A DNA stretch of 64,000 nucleotides from Idiomarina aminovorans (GCF_023155095.1 NZ_JAKNDA010000002.1:372001-436000); one strand, 5' to 3'. Positions 45,981 through 56,135 are shown, numbered from the stretch's first letter. The notes: a model not told the origin generated them from the letters alone. Translations and numbers: made by a program.

Positions 45981-47185
45981 TTGACAATATCTAACCAAAC
46001 CAGACGATGGTCGGAAGAGGCGCTGCGTTTCTGCATGAGCTCGCTACCGGACTCATCATCCACCGGCCAGAACACCCCCGCGTCTTTTACAATTAAGTCG
46101 TTAGACGGCAGTACATAATCAACGCGTTTACGCCAGGCGGCAGTATGGAACTGCGCTCCTTGTTTGTCCGGAGAATGCTGTTGCCCACCGCGGCTTTGCG
46201 GCTTTACATCGTTAACGCGTGGGTGCTCCAGTAACTGTTCTATAGCACCATCGACGCCACCGGAGCCCGCTTCAGCGTTCATATCACCCATTACGATAAA
46301 GCTCTGGTCTGCGGCTAGACCACCTCGCGTACCTTTGTCGTCGTAGAGATAATTGCCGCTGCCGGGCGTGAGATAATCGGCAAACAGGCGAATTTCGTCA
46401 AAGTTACGCATGCCATTGCTGTTTTCGGGGCCGTCAAATGCCGGTGGTACCGGGTGTGCGGCTAATAAGTGAATGATTTTATCGCCGACTTTTACCGGTA
46501 AGTCCCAGTGCGATTTTGAGCTTAACGGGTACTGCGCCATAATTTCATCAGAGTACCATTGTTCATTGGTGGCCTGGCCTTGCTCGTTTATGACATAAGG
46601 AATGTGACGACCGGGCATGTCTTGCCACAAAAAATGCTGAAAAGTGCGGACTTTATCGGTCAATAATGGGTATTTGGATAAAATAACCATGCCGTACTGA
46701 CCGGGGTACCAACCGAAACCCCAGGCGTCGATGCCGGTGCCTTGCGCTTTGCCGTCGCGGTTTAAGTCAAAAGCCGAGGGCACACCGGTGTTAACCGGAG
46801 CGGTATAAGCGTAAGGGTACTCAATGGCTTGCTGCCCGTTTTGTGAAACAGCTAAGTAATTTTTCTGAAAAACATTAACGCCAACTTCAGGGTCAAGGTA
46901 GTCAAATTCGTTTAAGAGAACAATGTCAGGACGAACGCGTTGGAGAATTTCGGCAATACCACGAATTTGTTCATGATTCTTTTGCAACACCTCCGGTAAA
47001 GGCGATTCAGTTAATGCCGGTAATTCGCTTTCATTTAAGTAGTTAGAGGCATCCATACTGACATTAAAGGTCGCAACCCGAATGGTTTCAGGTTCATTTT
47101 TGCCGTAACCAGCTACTGCATTAAAAGAGACAGGAATCATAAAGACAACGAATGTTAAAAATAATAAAAACCGCATAAAGCCCAT
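45977..47185 (-). CDS. Exported endonuclease/exonuclease/phosphatase (EEP) family protein
   Basis: A protein of about 402 residues with a hydrophobic N-terminal signal (MRFLLFLTFVVFMIPVSF). The EEP (DNase I-like) fold is shown by IRVATFNVSMD, LLNEFDYLD (metal-binding Glu), VMGDMNAEAGSGG, the RVDYVLPS segment and the final SSDHRLVWLDI with its His. The substrate may be DNA, a phospholipid or a phosphoester; location is the periplasm or outside. ATG 47185 or 47176 is preferred over TTG 47251, which would place a hydrophilic stretch before the signal. Stop TAG comes from a repeat flank. Confidence 0.82.
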   Translation of the reverse strand: MGFMRFLLFLTFVVFMIPVSFNAVAGYGKNEPETIRVATFNVSMDASNYLNESELPALTESPLPEVLQKNHEQIRGIAEILQRVRPDIVLLNEFDYLDPEVGVNVFQKNYLAVSQNGQQAIEYPYAYTAPVNTGVPSAFDLNRDGKAQGTGIDAWGFGWYPGQYGMVILSKYPLLTDKVRTFQHFLWQDMPGRHIPYVINEQGQATNEQWYSDEIMAQYPLSSKSHWDLPVKVGDKIIHLLAAHPVPPAFDGPENSNGMRNFDEIRLFADYLTPGSGNYLYDDKGTRGGLAADQSFIVMGDMNAEAGSGGVDGAIEQLLEHPRVNDVKPQSRGGQQHSPDKQGAQFHTAAWRKRVDYVLPSNDLIVKDAGVFWPVDDESGSELMQKRSASSDHRLVWLDIVK

Positions 47186-47577
47186 GGAATAACCGTTAGA
47201 GAGCAGCCTAAGACAATGGGGAAGAGTAAAGGTTCCCGAATGACTAGGCAAGGGCGAATATTTTGATTAAAATATGTCATATATCTGACACAAAAATGTC
47301 TTAGAAGCGTAATGAAATCAGCCGCATCCCATACAGCTCGGACCTCTTGCCGTACTCTTGATTCCTATCAGGTCATGAGCTTTCCGGTAATGAACCAGCT
47401 ATTGTGCCGCGGCTCTTCATCCAATTCTAAGCGAAAGACTGGCTCTCCTTTTCTGTCTTCGGCAAAAAGTTCCATTGCTTCACACATTTTCATTAAGTTG
47501 TCACATTTCTGCTTTATAACTTCTCGTCCATTAAGAAACTTTCTTTTTATCGTTGCCAAAAAACTAGGAAATAACTC
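47186..47577. other. Divergent intergenic region before the first Oar-like receptor
   Basis: About 390 bases without a gene I can support. TGTCATATATCTGACA (47275-47290) is a palindromic site between the divergent genes. On the minus strand 47368-47559 is open for 63 codons from a TTG, with a protein-like composition, but has no ribosome site or recognisable family, so I do not call it. Confidence 0.5.
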
Positions 47578-50500
47578 ATGAGATTGAACTCCAAAGTGAG
47601 TCGAATTTCTGCGGCTGTTGCTTTAGCTGTAGGCCTTTCGACAAGTGCTTTTTCTCAAGAAACCTCATCGTCTATGCGTGGTGTTATCACAGGCCCTCAG
47701 GGAAATCCTGCAGCAAACACTAAAGTGGTTATTATTCACCAGCCAACGGGCACAGTGAGTGAATTCACAACCAATGAGGACGGTACTTTTACAGCAAAAG
47801 GCTTACGGGTTGGCGGACCTTACCAGGTAATTCTGGATTCTGAGCAATATCGTGACGCCGTTCTTGAGGGGGTTTATCTTGACTTGGGTGATACCTATCG
47901 TGTGAGTCGCCAGTTAGAAGCTGATGATATGGAGCGTTTGGTTGTTTCTGGTACGGCCCTGTTGACTGAAAGTGGCGGCGCGAGCAGCAGTTTTGGTGAA
48001 GATACCATTGATAATATGCCCAGTCTGAACCGTGACTTAAAAGACGTAGCGCGTATTAACCCGTTAGTCACCATTAATGGTTCCGGCGAAATGACTATTG
48101 CCGGTGGTGATCCGCGCATGAATAGCATCACCGTTGATGGCATTGGTCAGAATGATGACTTCGGCTTGAACTATGGTGGCTACCCGACTGAACAGCCTCC
48201 CGTATCGCTAAGTGCTATTGAGCAAATTTCAGTTGATGCCGCACCGTTCTCGGTAAAAAAAGGCGACTTCTCAGGCGGTACGATTAATGCAGTAACTAAG
48301 TCTGGAACTAACGAGTTCGAAGGTGAATTTTTCTACGAGCACTCAAGTCCTGATCTTAAAGGTGATGTTGCGCAAATCAGAGAAATTCGCGATGAAAACG
48401 ACGATCCTGTTCTTGATGAAAACGGTTATAGAACATATCGCGAAGAGGACATAGAACCAAACCGAACAATATCAACGTTAGGTTTCTCGTTCGGTGGACC
48501 CATTGTCGAAGATTCTTTATTCTTTTTCACTAACTATGAAGAATGGACAAACGAGATTGATTTAGACTACGGCTTTCAGGGCAGTGGCGCAACAAATGAG
48601 TTTTATGTAACGGAAAGCCTATACAACGATTTTATCCAAATACTCGATGAGCAATACGATATTCAAGACTCTTTGGGTGGAGATCCAGAAGACAAAGACC
48701 GTAAATGGTTAACTAAATTAAGCTGGAATATTAATCAAGCTCATCGTCTTGATGTGACTTATCAGTGGCAAGATAACTCTGATGCTCGCAACTTTGCTAC
48801 AGGTGAGACTGATGAAGTGTCTTTGGCATCAAGCCGATATACCTACCACACGCGCATGAATAATATTAGTGCTCGTTTGTATAGCGACTGGACGGCTAAC
48901 TTTATCACCGAAATGGGTTTGACCTACAAAGATGTTGAAGCAAACTCGCTCACTAATTCAAATATAGGGCAAGTGACTGTTGAAGAAAGCTATAGAGGCC
49001 CATCGTTTGTTTTCGGGCGCGACAAGTATCGCCATTCAAACGTTGCTAAAAACGACAACTTAACGTTCAACTTTGATGCTACCTACCTTATGGGTGAGCA
49101 TGAAATCGTATTTGGTACCCAAGTAGAGCAATTGAGTTTATATAACAAGTTCGTGCCAGACTCGTTGGGAACTTGGGAGTTTGATGACTTTTACGGTTTT
49201 GAAAACGGTATTGTTGGAAACTTTAGCGGTTCTTGGGATTTTGACTACCAAAATGCCTACACAAATAACCCTGAAGACGCAGCTTATGAAGTTGAAAGAA
49301 CAACTTTGGCGTTATATGCGGGCGATACATTCTACGCAACACCAAACTTGGAAGTTAATGCGGGTTTACGATACGAGCGTTTAAGCTCTAGCGACACGCC
49401 GACTTTAAATGAAAATTTCCAGGAAGCTTATGACGGCATGACCAATCAGGAGAACTTGGACGGCTTGGATATTTTCCTGCCTCGCTTTAGCTTTAAATAT
49501 TATACCGATAGCAGCTTGGTTGTTCGTGGTGGTCTTGGTCGCTTCTACGGTGGCGTTCCTAACGTTTGGTATACAAACCCATTCACCAAAGACGGTGTGA
49601 CTCTAGTTACAGCACCATCAAGTGTAATAGCCGAATATTATGAAAATAATGTAGTTAGCGGCTTCGATAGCATTCCTCAGGAAATCCAAGACGCTATGGA
49701 ACGTGGCAACGGTAGTACAAACTACACCGCTCCAAACTTTGAGTTGCCAAGCGATTGGCGAGCTCAGTTAGCATTGGATTATGAATTAGACGTTCCTTAC
49801 TTAGGTGACATGTTTAATGCGACCACGTCATTTATGTATAAACGCATTGAAGATCAGCCTGTCTGGTATAACACAGCTATCCAGGAAGTTGGAAGAGCAG
49901 CTGATGGTGAGCGTATTATTTATGAGTCTCGTTATGAGGGCGACCGCACTGAAAATTACGACATTATGCTGACAAATGCAGCAGAAGATGGACGTGCGTT
50001 CATCTTCTCGCAGTCGATAGCGAAGCAGTGGAATAACGGTTTAAACTTTACAGCGAGCTATACCTATCAAGACGTTGAAGACAACGGTGCTGGTTCTTCT
50101 TCACAGGCGGCGAGTAACTACAAACACTATGTAGCAAAAAGCCGAAACCAAGCTTTTACTGCTACAGGTAATTTCGAAACTGAGCATAGCCTGAAAATTA
50201 CCTTGGGTTACAAGAAAGAGTTCTTCGCGGACTATGAAACTCGTTTTAATCTCTTCTTCGAGCGTCGCTCAGGTCGTCCGTTTAGTTACATAATGAGTTT
50301 CTATAATGACAATGCCTTTGGTGATAATGAGGCTGGTGGTGACTATTTCAATTCGCAGTCCGCTTATTTGGCTTATATTCCGTCAGGCGAGAATGATCCT
50401 AACGTAGATTGGGATAACTCAATTAGCTGGAACGAGCTTAAACTTCTACTCGATAATGCGGGTATTGCTTATGGTGGTGACGGTTATATATTAGATCGTA

Positions 50501-50811
50501 ATACTCATAACCAGCCTTGGGTTACTGACTTAGACCTGAGTATTCAACAGGAAATACCTGGCTTTATGGATGGACACAAGGGTATCTTATATTTAACCAT
50601 CGATAATTTTGCTAACTTGTTGAATGACGACTGGGGTATTGAACGTCGCCTAACTTACCCTCAAATCTCATTGTATGACTTTGGCGGGCTTAGTGATGAA
50701 GGGAAATATCAAATTGAACAGACTTATCAGGGGTACTATCCGAATAATTACAGTACTGTTGACATGAGCTCTTCCTGGAGCGCTAAGTTAGGTGTTCGTT
50801 ATACCTTCTAA
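47578..50811 (+). CDS. Oar-like TonB-dependent outer-membrane receptor, copy 1
   Basis: A 1077-residue receptor. The signal peptide ends TSAFSQE. A carboxypeptidase-regulatory-like domain (about 28-115; SMRGVITGPQGNPAANTKVVI, GLRVGGPYQVIL) precedes the plug (NRDLKDVARINPLVTI, INAVTKSGTNEFEGEFFYE) and a large barrel ending KLGVRYTF. This is the Oar layout of Myxococcus, Xanthomonas and Alteromonadales, often used for peptides or large oligomers. AGGAAA precedes the ATG. It is paralogous to the next gene. Confidence 0.93.
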   Translation: MRLNSKVSRISAAVALAVGLSTSAFSQETSSSMRGVITGPQGNPAANTKVVIIHQPTGTVSEFTTNEDGTFTAKGLRVGGPYQVILDSEQYRDAVLEGVYLDLGDTYRVSRQLEADDMERLVVSGTALLTESGGASSSFGEDTIDNMPSLNRDLKDVARINPLVTINGSGEMTIAGGDPRMNSITVDGIGQNDDFGLNYGGYPTEQPPVSLSAIEQISVDAAPFSVKKGDFSGGTINAVTKSGTNEFEGEFFYEHSSPDLKGDVAQIREIRDENDDPVLDENGYRTYREEDIEPNRTISTLGFSFGGPIVEDSLFFFTNYEEWTNEIDLDYGFQGSGATNEFYVTESLYNDFIQILDEQYDIQDSLGGDPEDKDRKWLTKLSWNINQAHRLDVTYQWQDNSDARNFATGETDEVSLASSRYTYHTRMNNISARLYSDWTANFITEMGLTYKDVEANSLTNSNIGQVTVEESYRGPSFVFGRDKYRHSNVAKNDNLTFNFDATYLMGEHEIVFGTQVEQLSLYNKFVPDSLGTWEFDDFYGFENGIVGNFSGSWDFDYQNAYTNNPEDAAYEVERTTLALYAGDTFYATPNLEVNAGLRYERLSSSDTPTLNENFQEAYDGMTNQENLDGLDIFLPRFSFKYYTDSSLVVRGGLGRFYGGVPNVWYTNPFTKDGVTLVTAPSSVIAEYYENNVVSGFDSIPQEIQDAMERGNGSTNYTAPNFELPSDWRAQLALDYELDVPYLGDMFNATTSFMYKRIEDQPVWYNTAIQEVGRAADGERIIYESRYEGDRTENYDIMLTNAAEDGRAFIFSQSIAKQWNNGLNFTASYTYQDVEDNGAGSSSQAASNYKHYVAKSRNQAFTATGNFETEHSLKITLGYKKEFFADYETRFNLFFERRSGRPFSYIMSFYNDNAFGDNEAGGDYFNSQSAYLAYIPSGENDPNVDWDNSISWNELKLLLDNAGIAYGGDGYILDRNTHNQPWVTDLDLSIQQEIPGFMDGHKGILYLTIDNFANLLNDDWGIERRLTYPQISLYDFGGLSDEGKYQIEQTYQGYYPNNYSTVDMSSSWSAKLGVRYTF

Positions 50812-50823
50812 ACCGTTAAACAG

Positions 50824-50852
50824 AGCCTCACAATTTGTGGGGCTTTTTTTTT
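50824..50852 (+). terminator. Rho-independent terminator after receptor copy 1
   Basis: AGCCTCAC (50824-50831) pairs with GTGGGGCT (50837-50844), loop AATTT, followed by nine T. Confidence 0.88.
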
Positions 50853-50869
50853 GGATAAAGTTCATAGAA

Positions 50870-50899
50870 TTGTCACAAATAAGCTATACCCTTATTTGT
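50870..50899 (+). promoter_or_regulatory. Promoter with overlapping inverted repeat before receptor copy 2
   Basis: TTGTCA (50870-50875) and TATTTG (50893-50898) are 17 bases apart. ACAAATAAG (50875-50883) and CTTATTTGT (50891-50899) form a perfect 9-bp inverted repeat across the spacer, a likely operator. Confidence 0.5.
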
Positions 50900-50934
50900 A
50901 GTTAAAACCAAAACAAAACCGGGAAGAACACACT

Positions 50935-53900
50935 ATGTTTAACTCTACTTTTAAGCGTACGGCTGTTGCAGCTGCTATTGCTATGGGCCTTAGTGGCACT
51001 GCTCTGGCTCAGGAAACGTCATCCAGCCTTCGTGGTGTTGTGACCACTGAGTCTGGTCAGATTGTTTCAAATGCAACCATTCAGCTACGCGACGAGCGTA
51101 CCGGAAGCATTAAAACGTTAAGCTCGAACCAACAGGGTACGTTTTCGTCACGGGGGTTGCCGGTTGGCGGCCCTTACACCATAGTGGTTAAAGGCCCGGA
51201 AGGTCGCAACCAGGTAGTTGAAAATATTTACCTGACCCTGGGTGACTCTCAAAACGTCAATGTGCGTCTTGAGCGTGAAGAGATGGAAGTTCTGAGCGTA
51301 ACTGGCTCTATGGTCAGCAACGCGCTTTATGGCAGTAACAGTCCGGCAGCAAACTTCAATTTACAGGATTTGGAAAATGCACCTTCTGCCAACCGCGACT
51401 TAAAAGACGTAATTCGTATTGACCCGCGTATTTACATTAACGAAACCAATGCTGGTGATATTCAGTGTGGTGGTGCTAACCCTCGTTTTAACAGTCTGAC
51501 CGTTGATGGCGTTCGTATGAACGATAACTTCGGCCTTAACAGCAGTGGTTACCCAACCGAACGTATGCCGTTTTCTTACGATGCGATTGAGCAGGTTGCG
51601 GTTGAGTTTGCGCCTTTTGATGTTCAGTACGGTGGTTTTACGGCGTGTAACATTAACGCCGTTACCAAAACCGGTGACAATGAGATGTTTGGTGGTGTGT
51701 TTTATGACTACACCAACGATTCTTTGCAGGGTGATAAGCTGGAAGGCGACAGCATTAACGTGGGTGACTTCAGTGAAAAACGCTATGGCTTCAATGTTGG
51801 CGGTGCCTTCATTGAAGATAAGCTGTTCTTCTTTACCTCTTATGAGAAGCTGGAAGGCTCCGATACGTTTGACCGTGGTCCCGAGGGCTCTGGCGCAGCA
51901 ACCGAAGTTGCAGGTGTGAGCCAGGCTGATGTTGAGCGTATTGCAACTATTTCGGAGAACATTTACGGCTATAATCCTGGCGGTTTCCCGGCCAGCTTAC
52001 CGGTCGAAGATGAAAAATTCTTAGCCAAGTTGGATTGGTACATTAGTGATGCGCACCGTGCGTCGTTAACTTACAACTATAACGATGGTTTTTCTATCGC
52101 TCAGTCTGATGGTGATTCAGACGAGCTGGAGTTTTCCAACCACTTTTACGAGCGCGGATCTGAGTTCACGTCTTATGTGGGCGAGCTATATTCTGACTGG
52201 AGTGACAACTTCTCGACCGAAGTGCGAGTGGGTTATTCTGAGTTAGATGCTCGCGTCAACCCTCTGGGTGGCACCGACTTTGGTGAAGTTCAAATTGGGG
52301 TTAATGACGCGACGGTATACTTAGGCGCGGATGACTCCCGGCACGCGAATAAGCTGAAATACGATACCACTTTCTTTAAACTGAAAGGGACCTACTTACT
52401 GGGCGATCATGTTCTTTCTGCCGGTATTGAGCGTGAAGAATATGACGTGTTTAACCTATTTGTGCAAGAAGCAGAAGGCGAGTATCGGTTCGGTTCAATC
52501 GATGATTTTGAAGCAGGCACGCCATATAGAGCCACTTATGAGAGCGCGGCAGGCACTAATAACCCTCGCGATGCAGCGGCAGAATTTGGTTACGCGGTAA
52601 ATACTGCGTACGTTCAGGATGAATACTATTACGCACCAATGGATATTACTTTCACTTACGGTCTGCGCTATGACTGGTACACCAGCGATGACTTGCCAGT
52701 GAATAATCCATTAAACCAGGAACTTTATGGTTTCTCTAACCAGCAAAATCTGGATGGTCAGGACTTACTGCAGCCACGCTTTGGTTTTAACTGGTTTGTT
52801 AACCCGGACTTAGAAGTTCGCGGTGGTGTTGGCTTGTATTCTGGCGGTAATCCGAATGTCTGGATTTCCAACAACTATTCAAACAATGGTGTGACGCAAT
52901 ATGAATCTCGCCGAAGCTTTGCGAATGAGTCTTTGTTTGATGTGCCACACACAGGCGAAGGACGTCCAATTTATGATGTTCCGCAGGAACTGTTCGACGA
53001 AGTAGCCAATGCCAGTGGCCAGGGCCCAATCAACACTATGGATCCTAATTTCGAGTTACCCAAAGAATGGAAATATGCGTTAGGTGCTACTTATACGCTG
53101 CCTGATAACTACATTCTGATGGCGGACTTTTTGTACACGGATAAAAAAGATGCTGCGGTTATCTACAATATGGGCCTTGAGCAGGTTGATACTGCGCCGG
53201 ATGGTCGTCCTATTTTCGAAAAACAGTCGACTGATGGTCGTGGTCAAGGTGATGACTTCCTGTTGACCAATGTTGATGGTGATTCAGGCTCTCAAACTAC
53301 GGTTTCGCTGGCGTTGAGTAAGTCGCATGACTTTGGTCTGGACTGGACTTTTGGATACGCTTATAACGAAGCAGAAGATGTTAACCCGATGACCAGTTCC
53401 GTGGCGTTTTCTAACTACACAAACCTGGCAAGATCTAACGCCCAGAACCCGGGGGTTGCGACCTCTAACTACGAAATACCACACCGCTTTACCTTTAAGG
53501 CGAATTACACGAAAGAGTTCTTCGACGGTTATGACACTGTGTTCACTCTGTTCGGGACACGCAATAAAGGTCGTCCGTTCTCTTACACAATGTCGGATAT
53601 TTTCGGTGAAAGTTCATATAAAGGCTATAGCTTATTATATGTACCCACCGGTCTGGAGGATCCAAACTTCGCGATTGGCACCGACGATGACGGTAACCCA
53701 TTTGAAACAGCTGCGTTCTTCGACTTTCTTGAAGAGTCGGGCTTGAGCAAATATGCGGGCGGTATTGCGCCACGTAATGAGTTCAACAGCAAGTGGTGGA
53801 CCAAAGTTGATTTACGTATTGAACAGGAACTACCCGGCTTTATGGATGGACATAAAGCATCAGCGTTCTTCGTGATTGAAAACTTAGGCAACATGCTGAA

Positions 53901-54081
53901 TGACGACTGGGGCGTGCTTTACGAAGCAAGCTTTCCACGTGCGTTCACTGTTGCCGATGTTGAAATTAATGACGCGGGTCAGTACCAGTACAACTCGTTC
54001 CGTAATACCTCTAATGTTCAGGCGCGTGCGGGTGAGCCGTCACTGTGGTCTGTACGTTTAGGTGTAGAATACAAATTCTGA
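50935..54081 (+). CDS. Oar-like TonB-dependent outer-membrane receptor, copy 2
   Basis: A 1048-residue receptor with the same plan as copy 1: signal peptide ending GTALAQE, regulatory-like domain (SSLRGVVTTESGQIVSNATI, GLPVGGPYTIVV), plug with NRDLKDVIRIDPRIYIN and INAVTKTGDNEMFGG, and a barrel ending RLGVEYKF. Copy 2 has two Cys in the plug (IQCGG and FTACN) where copy 1 has neither. These are placed to form a disulfide. It has its own promoter, so the two paralogs may be induced separately. Confidence 0.93.
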   Translation: MFNSTFKRTAVAAAIAMGLSGTALAQETSSSLRGVVTTESGQIVSNATIQLRDERTGSIKTLSSNQQGTFSSRGLPVGGPYTIVVKGPEGRNQVVENIYLTLGDSQNVNVRLEREEMEVLSVTGSMVSNALYGSNSPAANFNLQDLENAPSANRDLKDVIRIDPRIYINETNAGDIQCGGANPRFNSLTVDGVRMNDNFGLNSSGYPTERMPFSYDAIEQVAVEFAPFDVQYGGFTACNINAVTKTGDNEMFGGVFYDYTNDSLQGDKLEGDSINVGDFSEKRYGFNVGGAFIEDKLFFFTSYEKLEGSDTFDRGPEGSGAATEVAGVSQADVERIATISENIYGYNPGGFPASLPVEDEKFLAKLDWYISDAHRASLTYNYNDGFSIAQSDGDSDELEFSNHFYERGSEFTSYVGELYSDWSDNFSTEVRVGYSELDARVNPLGGTDFGEVQIGVNDATVYLGADDSRHANKLKYDTTFFKLKGTYLLGDHVLSAGIEREEYDVFNLFVQEAEGEYRFGSIDDFEAGTPYRATYESAAGTNNPRDAAAEFGYAVNTAYVQDEYYYAPMDITFTYGLRYDWYTSDDLPVNNPLNQELYGFSNQQNLDGQDLLQPRFGFNWFVNPDLEVRGGVGLYSGGNPNVWISNNYSNNGVTQYESRRSFANESLFDVPHTGEGRPIYDVPQELFDEVANASGQGPINTMDPNFELPKEWKYALGATYTLPDNYILMADFLYTDKKDAAVIYNMGLEQVDTAPDGRPIFEKQSTDGRGQGDDFLLTNVDGDSGSQTTVSLALSKSHDFGLDWTFGYAYNEAEDVNPMTSSVAFSNYTNLARSNAQNPGVATSNYEIPHRFTFKANYTKEFFDGYDTVFTLFGTRNKGRPFSYTMSDIFGESSYKGYSLLYVPTGLEDPNFAIGTDDDGNPFETAAFFDFLEESGLSKYAGGIAPRNEFNSKWWTKVDLRIEQELPGFMDGHKASAFFVIENLGNMLNDDWGVLYEASFPRAFTVADVEINDAGQYQYNSFRNTSNVQARAGEPSLWSVRLGVEYKF

Positions 54082-54090
54082 TAAACCCCA

Positions 54091-54108
54091 CCTGACGTGA
54101 ACGTCAGG
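54091..54108. repeat. Hairpin repeat, single unit
   Basis: CCTGACGT-GA-ACGTCAGG with perfect arms, 9 bases after the receptor stop. Downstream flank is GTTAAG, so only the hairpin is kept. Confidence 0.9.
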
Positions 54109-54134
54109 TTAAGAGATGGCGCGTCAGTGCTACG

Positions 54135-54171
54135 AATAAACCGCCGTTGGTATTGCCCGCGGCGGTTTATT
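54135..54171 (+). terminator. Hairpin terminator before nhaC
   Basis: AATAAACCGCC (54135-54145) pairs with GGCGGTTTATT (54161-54171), then ATTTTAAT. The arms are long but the T run is weak. Confidence 0.6.
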
Positions 54172-54211
54172 ATTTTAATCTGCCGTTACCGACCACTAAT
54201 TAGCTGACCCA

Positions 54212-55600
54212 ATGGAACTGAGCTGGACCAGTCTTTTACCTTCCTTATTGGCAATTGTATTTGCGATTATTACCCGAAAAGTTCTGCTGGCGCTTATTGG
54301 TGGCATTATTTTGGCCAATATTCTGCTGTTCTGGCCTGCCCCTGAAAATATTGCTTTGGGTACGCTGGTAAGCACTTGGGATACCTTAATTGACCCCAGT
54401 AACATGCTGGTCTGGTTTTTTACCTTGGGTATTGGTGCTTTGTTTGGGGTGCTGGAAAATGGTGGTGCCTTTAAACAGTTTGTACTGAAACTGGAACGCA
54501 AGCAGTGGATAGAAAGCAAGCGGCGGGCGCGGTTAATGACCTGGGTTTTGGGCGTTATTGTGTTCATAGAGTCCAACGTTACCATTATGATTTCCGGCAC
54601 AACGTCACGGCCTATTTATGATCGGCTGGGCATTGCCCGGGAAAAACTGGCTTACATTGTTGATTCTACCTGTGCTGCTATTTGTATTTTGATTCCGCTG
54701 AATGCCTGGGGCGCGTTTAATCTCACCTTAATTGCTAATCAGGGCGTTGAACAGCCACTGTTGGTTTTCATTCAGTCTATAGCCTTTAATTTTTATGCCA
54801 TTTTTGCGGTATTACTGGCTTTGTTCGTGGCTTTATTCGACTGGAATATTGGTCCCATGAAAGCGTTTGAACAGAATGCGCTACCGGATCAAGTCTCGCA
54901 GAATACCTGGGGCGACGGGCCGGACGAAGAAGCCAGCTTCGGCAAAGGCACTGCGGTGGTAATGACCAGCTTAGTATCGCTGGTGGTGATGGTGCCGGTC
55001 ATGCTGCTGGTAACCGGAGGTGGCGTACTAGTGGACGGCAACGGTACCTTAAGTGTGTTTATTGCCATTTATGTGGCTTTGGGGCTGGCGGTCGCTGGTA
55101 CTTTAATGACACAACGGGTTGGTTTAATGGATGTGGGTCGCTACTTGTTAAAAGGAGCGTGGCATATTCTGCCGCTGGCGGTCATTTTGTGGTTGTCGAT
55201 AGCGCTGGGGGGCTTAACCCGCGACTTAGGTACGGGCGAGTTTTTAGCGGCGGCATTAGATGGTTCTGTGCAGTTGTGGATGCTGTTGCCGCTGATTTTT
55301 GTGCTGTCGGCCATTACCGGCTTTTCCATTGGCTCCAGCTGGGGCACCTTTGCCATTATGCTGCCACTGGCTATTCCGTTGGCTATGACGCTGGGGTTGC
55401 CGGCGGCAACGTTTATTGCGGCAGCCATTTCCGGCGGCATTTTCGGTGACCATGCATCGCCTATTTCCGATACCACCATTATTGCCTCTATGGCCTCGGG
55501 CGTGGAACACATTGACCATGTGCGAACGCAGTTACCTTATGCGTTATTAGCCGGGCTTGGCGCAACCGTGGCTTATTCAATAACGGGTCTGCTTATTTAG
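54212..55600 (+). CDS. NhaC-family Na+/H+ antiporter
   Basis: A 462-residue inner-membrane transporter with about 11 helices. The helix carrying ITGFSIGSSWGTFAIMLPL and the following ISGGIFGDHASPISDTTIIAS are family signatures of NhaC and related antiporters. ESNVTIMISGTTSRP is another conserved loop. It should expel Na+ in exchange for protons, in keeping with a marine host. No clear ribosome site precedes the ATG. The 3' end overlaps convergent tadA by 8 bases. Confidence 0.87.
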   Translation: MELSWTSLLPSLLAIVFAIITRKVLLALIGGIILANILLFWPAPENIALGTLVSTWDTLIDPSNMLVWFFTLGIGALFGVLENGGAFKQFVLKLERKQWIESKRRARLMTWVLGVIVFIESNVTIMISGTTSRPIYDRLGIAREKLAYIVDSTCAAICILIPLNAWGAFNLTLIANQGVEQPLLVFIQSIAFNFYAIFAVLLALFVALFDWNIGPMKAFEQNALPDQVSQNTWGDGPDEEASFGKGTAVVMTSLVSLVVMVPVMLLVTGGGVLVDGNGTLSVFIAIYVALGLAVAGTLMTQRVGLMDVGRYLLKGAWHILPLAVILWLSIALGGLTRDLGTGEFLAAALDGSVQLWMLLPLIFVLSAITGFSIGSSWGTFAIMLPLAIPLAMTLGLPAATFIAAAISGGIFGDHASPISDTTIIASMASGVEHIDHVRTQLPYALLAGLGATVAYSITGLLI

Positions 55601-56066
55601 CGTTGACCTTGGCAGATGTTCGGCGGGCGCGGAAAAAACGGCGTAGAATATCGCCGCATTCTTCTGCCAGAACACCACTTTGCACTTCCACTTTGTGGTT
55701 CATGGAGGCGTGATTAATAACTTCAATGGCGGTGCCGGTGGCTCCGGTGCGGGGGTCGGTTGCACCAAACACCAGGCGTTTAACGCGGGCGTGAGTGATT
55801 AACCCCGCGCACATAGCACAAGGCTCCAGCGTGACGTACAGGGTGGAATCGACCAACCGATAGTTATCGGTAGCCTGGCCTGCAGAACGAATGGCCTGTG
55901 TTTCAGCATGAGCGGATGGATCGGATAAGGAAATAACCTGATTATAACCTTCACCCACAATTTTATCGGCCATAACCAACACCGCGCCAACGGGCACTTC
56001 GTCGGCGGTTTGCGCTTGTTGGGCGAGTTCTAAGGCTCGCTGCATATAGATTTCATCGGTTGTCAT
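55593..56066 (-). CDS. tadA: tRNA-specific adenosine deaminase (TadA)
   Basis: Deaminates A34 to inosine in tRNA-Arg(ACG), essential for reading CGC/CGA codons. The 157 residues show the zinc site: HAETQAIRSAG (His and catalytic Glu) and PCAMCAGLI (two Cys), with the N-terminal MQRALELAQQA helix and the final FFRARR. The 3' end overlaps nhaC by 8 bases, tail to tail. Confidence 0.96.
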   Translation of the reverse strand: MTTDEIYMQRALELAQQAQTADEVPVGAVLVMADKIVGEGYNQVISLSDPSAHAETQAIRSAGQATDNYRLVDSTLYVTLEPCAMCAGLITHARVKRLVFGATDPRTGATGTAIEVINHASMNHKVEVQSGVLAEECGDILRRFFRARRTSAKVNAK

Positions 56067-56135
56067 GGCAGCGATTTTAGCGCAGGATATTAGTCAGTAC
56101 CAGAATAACAATCCGCACTTATGCAGGAGAGAACA

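Noticed and set aside
47368-47559. 63-codon minus-strand open frame with protein-like composition
   Set aside because: It starts with TTG, has no ribosome site, extends upstream without a start into the antisense of the receptor gene, and matches no family I know.
47312-47581. 89-codon plus-strand frame before the first Oar-like receptor
   Set aside because: Ser-rich composition of a shadow frame, no ribosome site, and its end overlaps the receptor's well-supported start.
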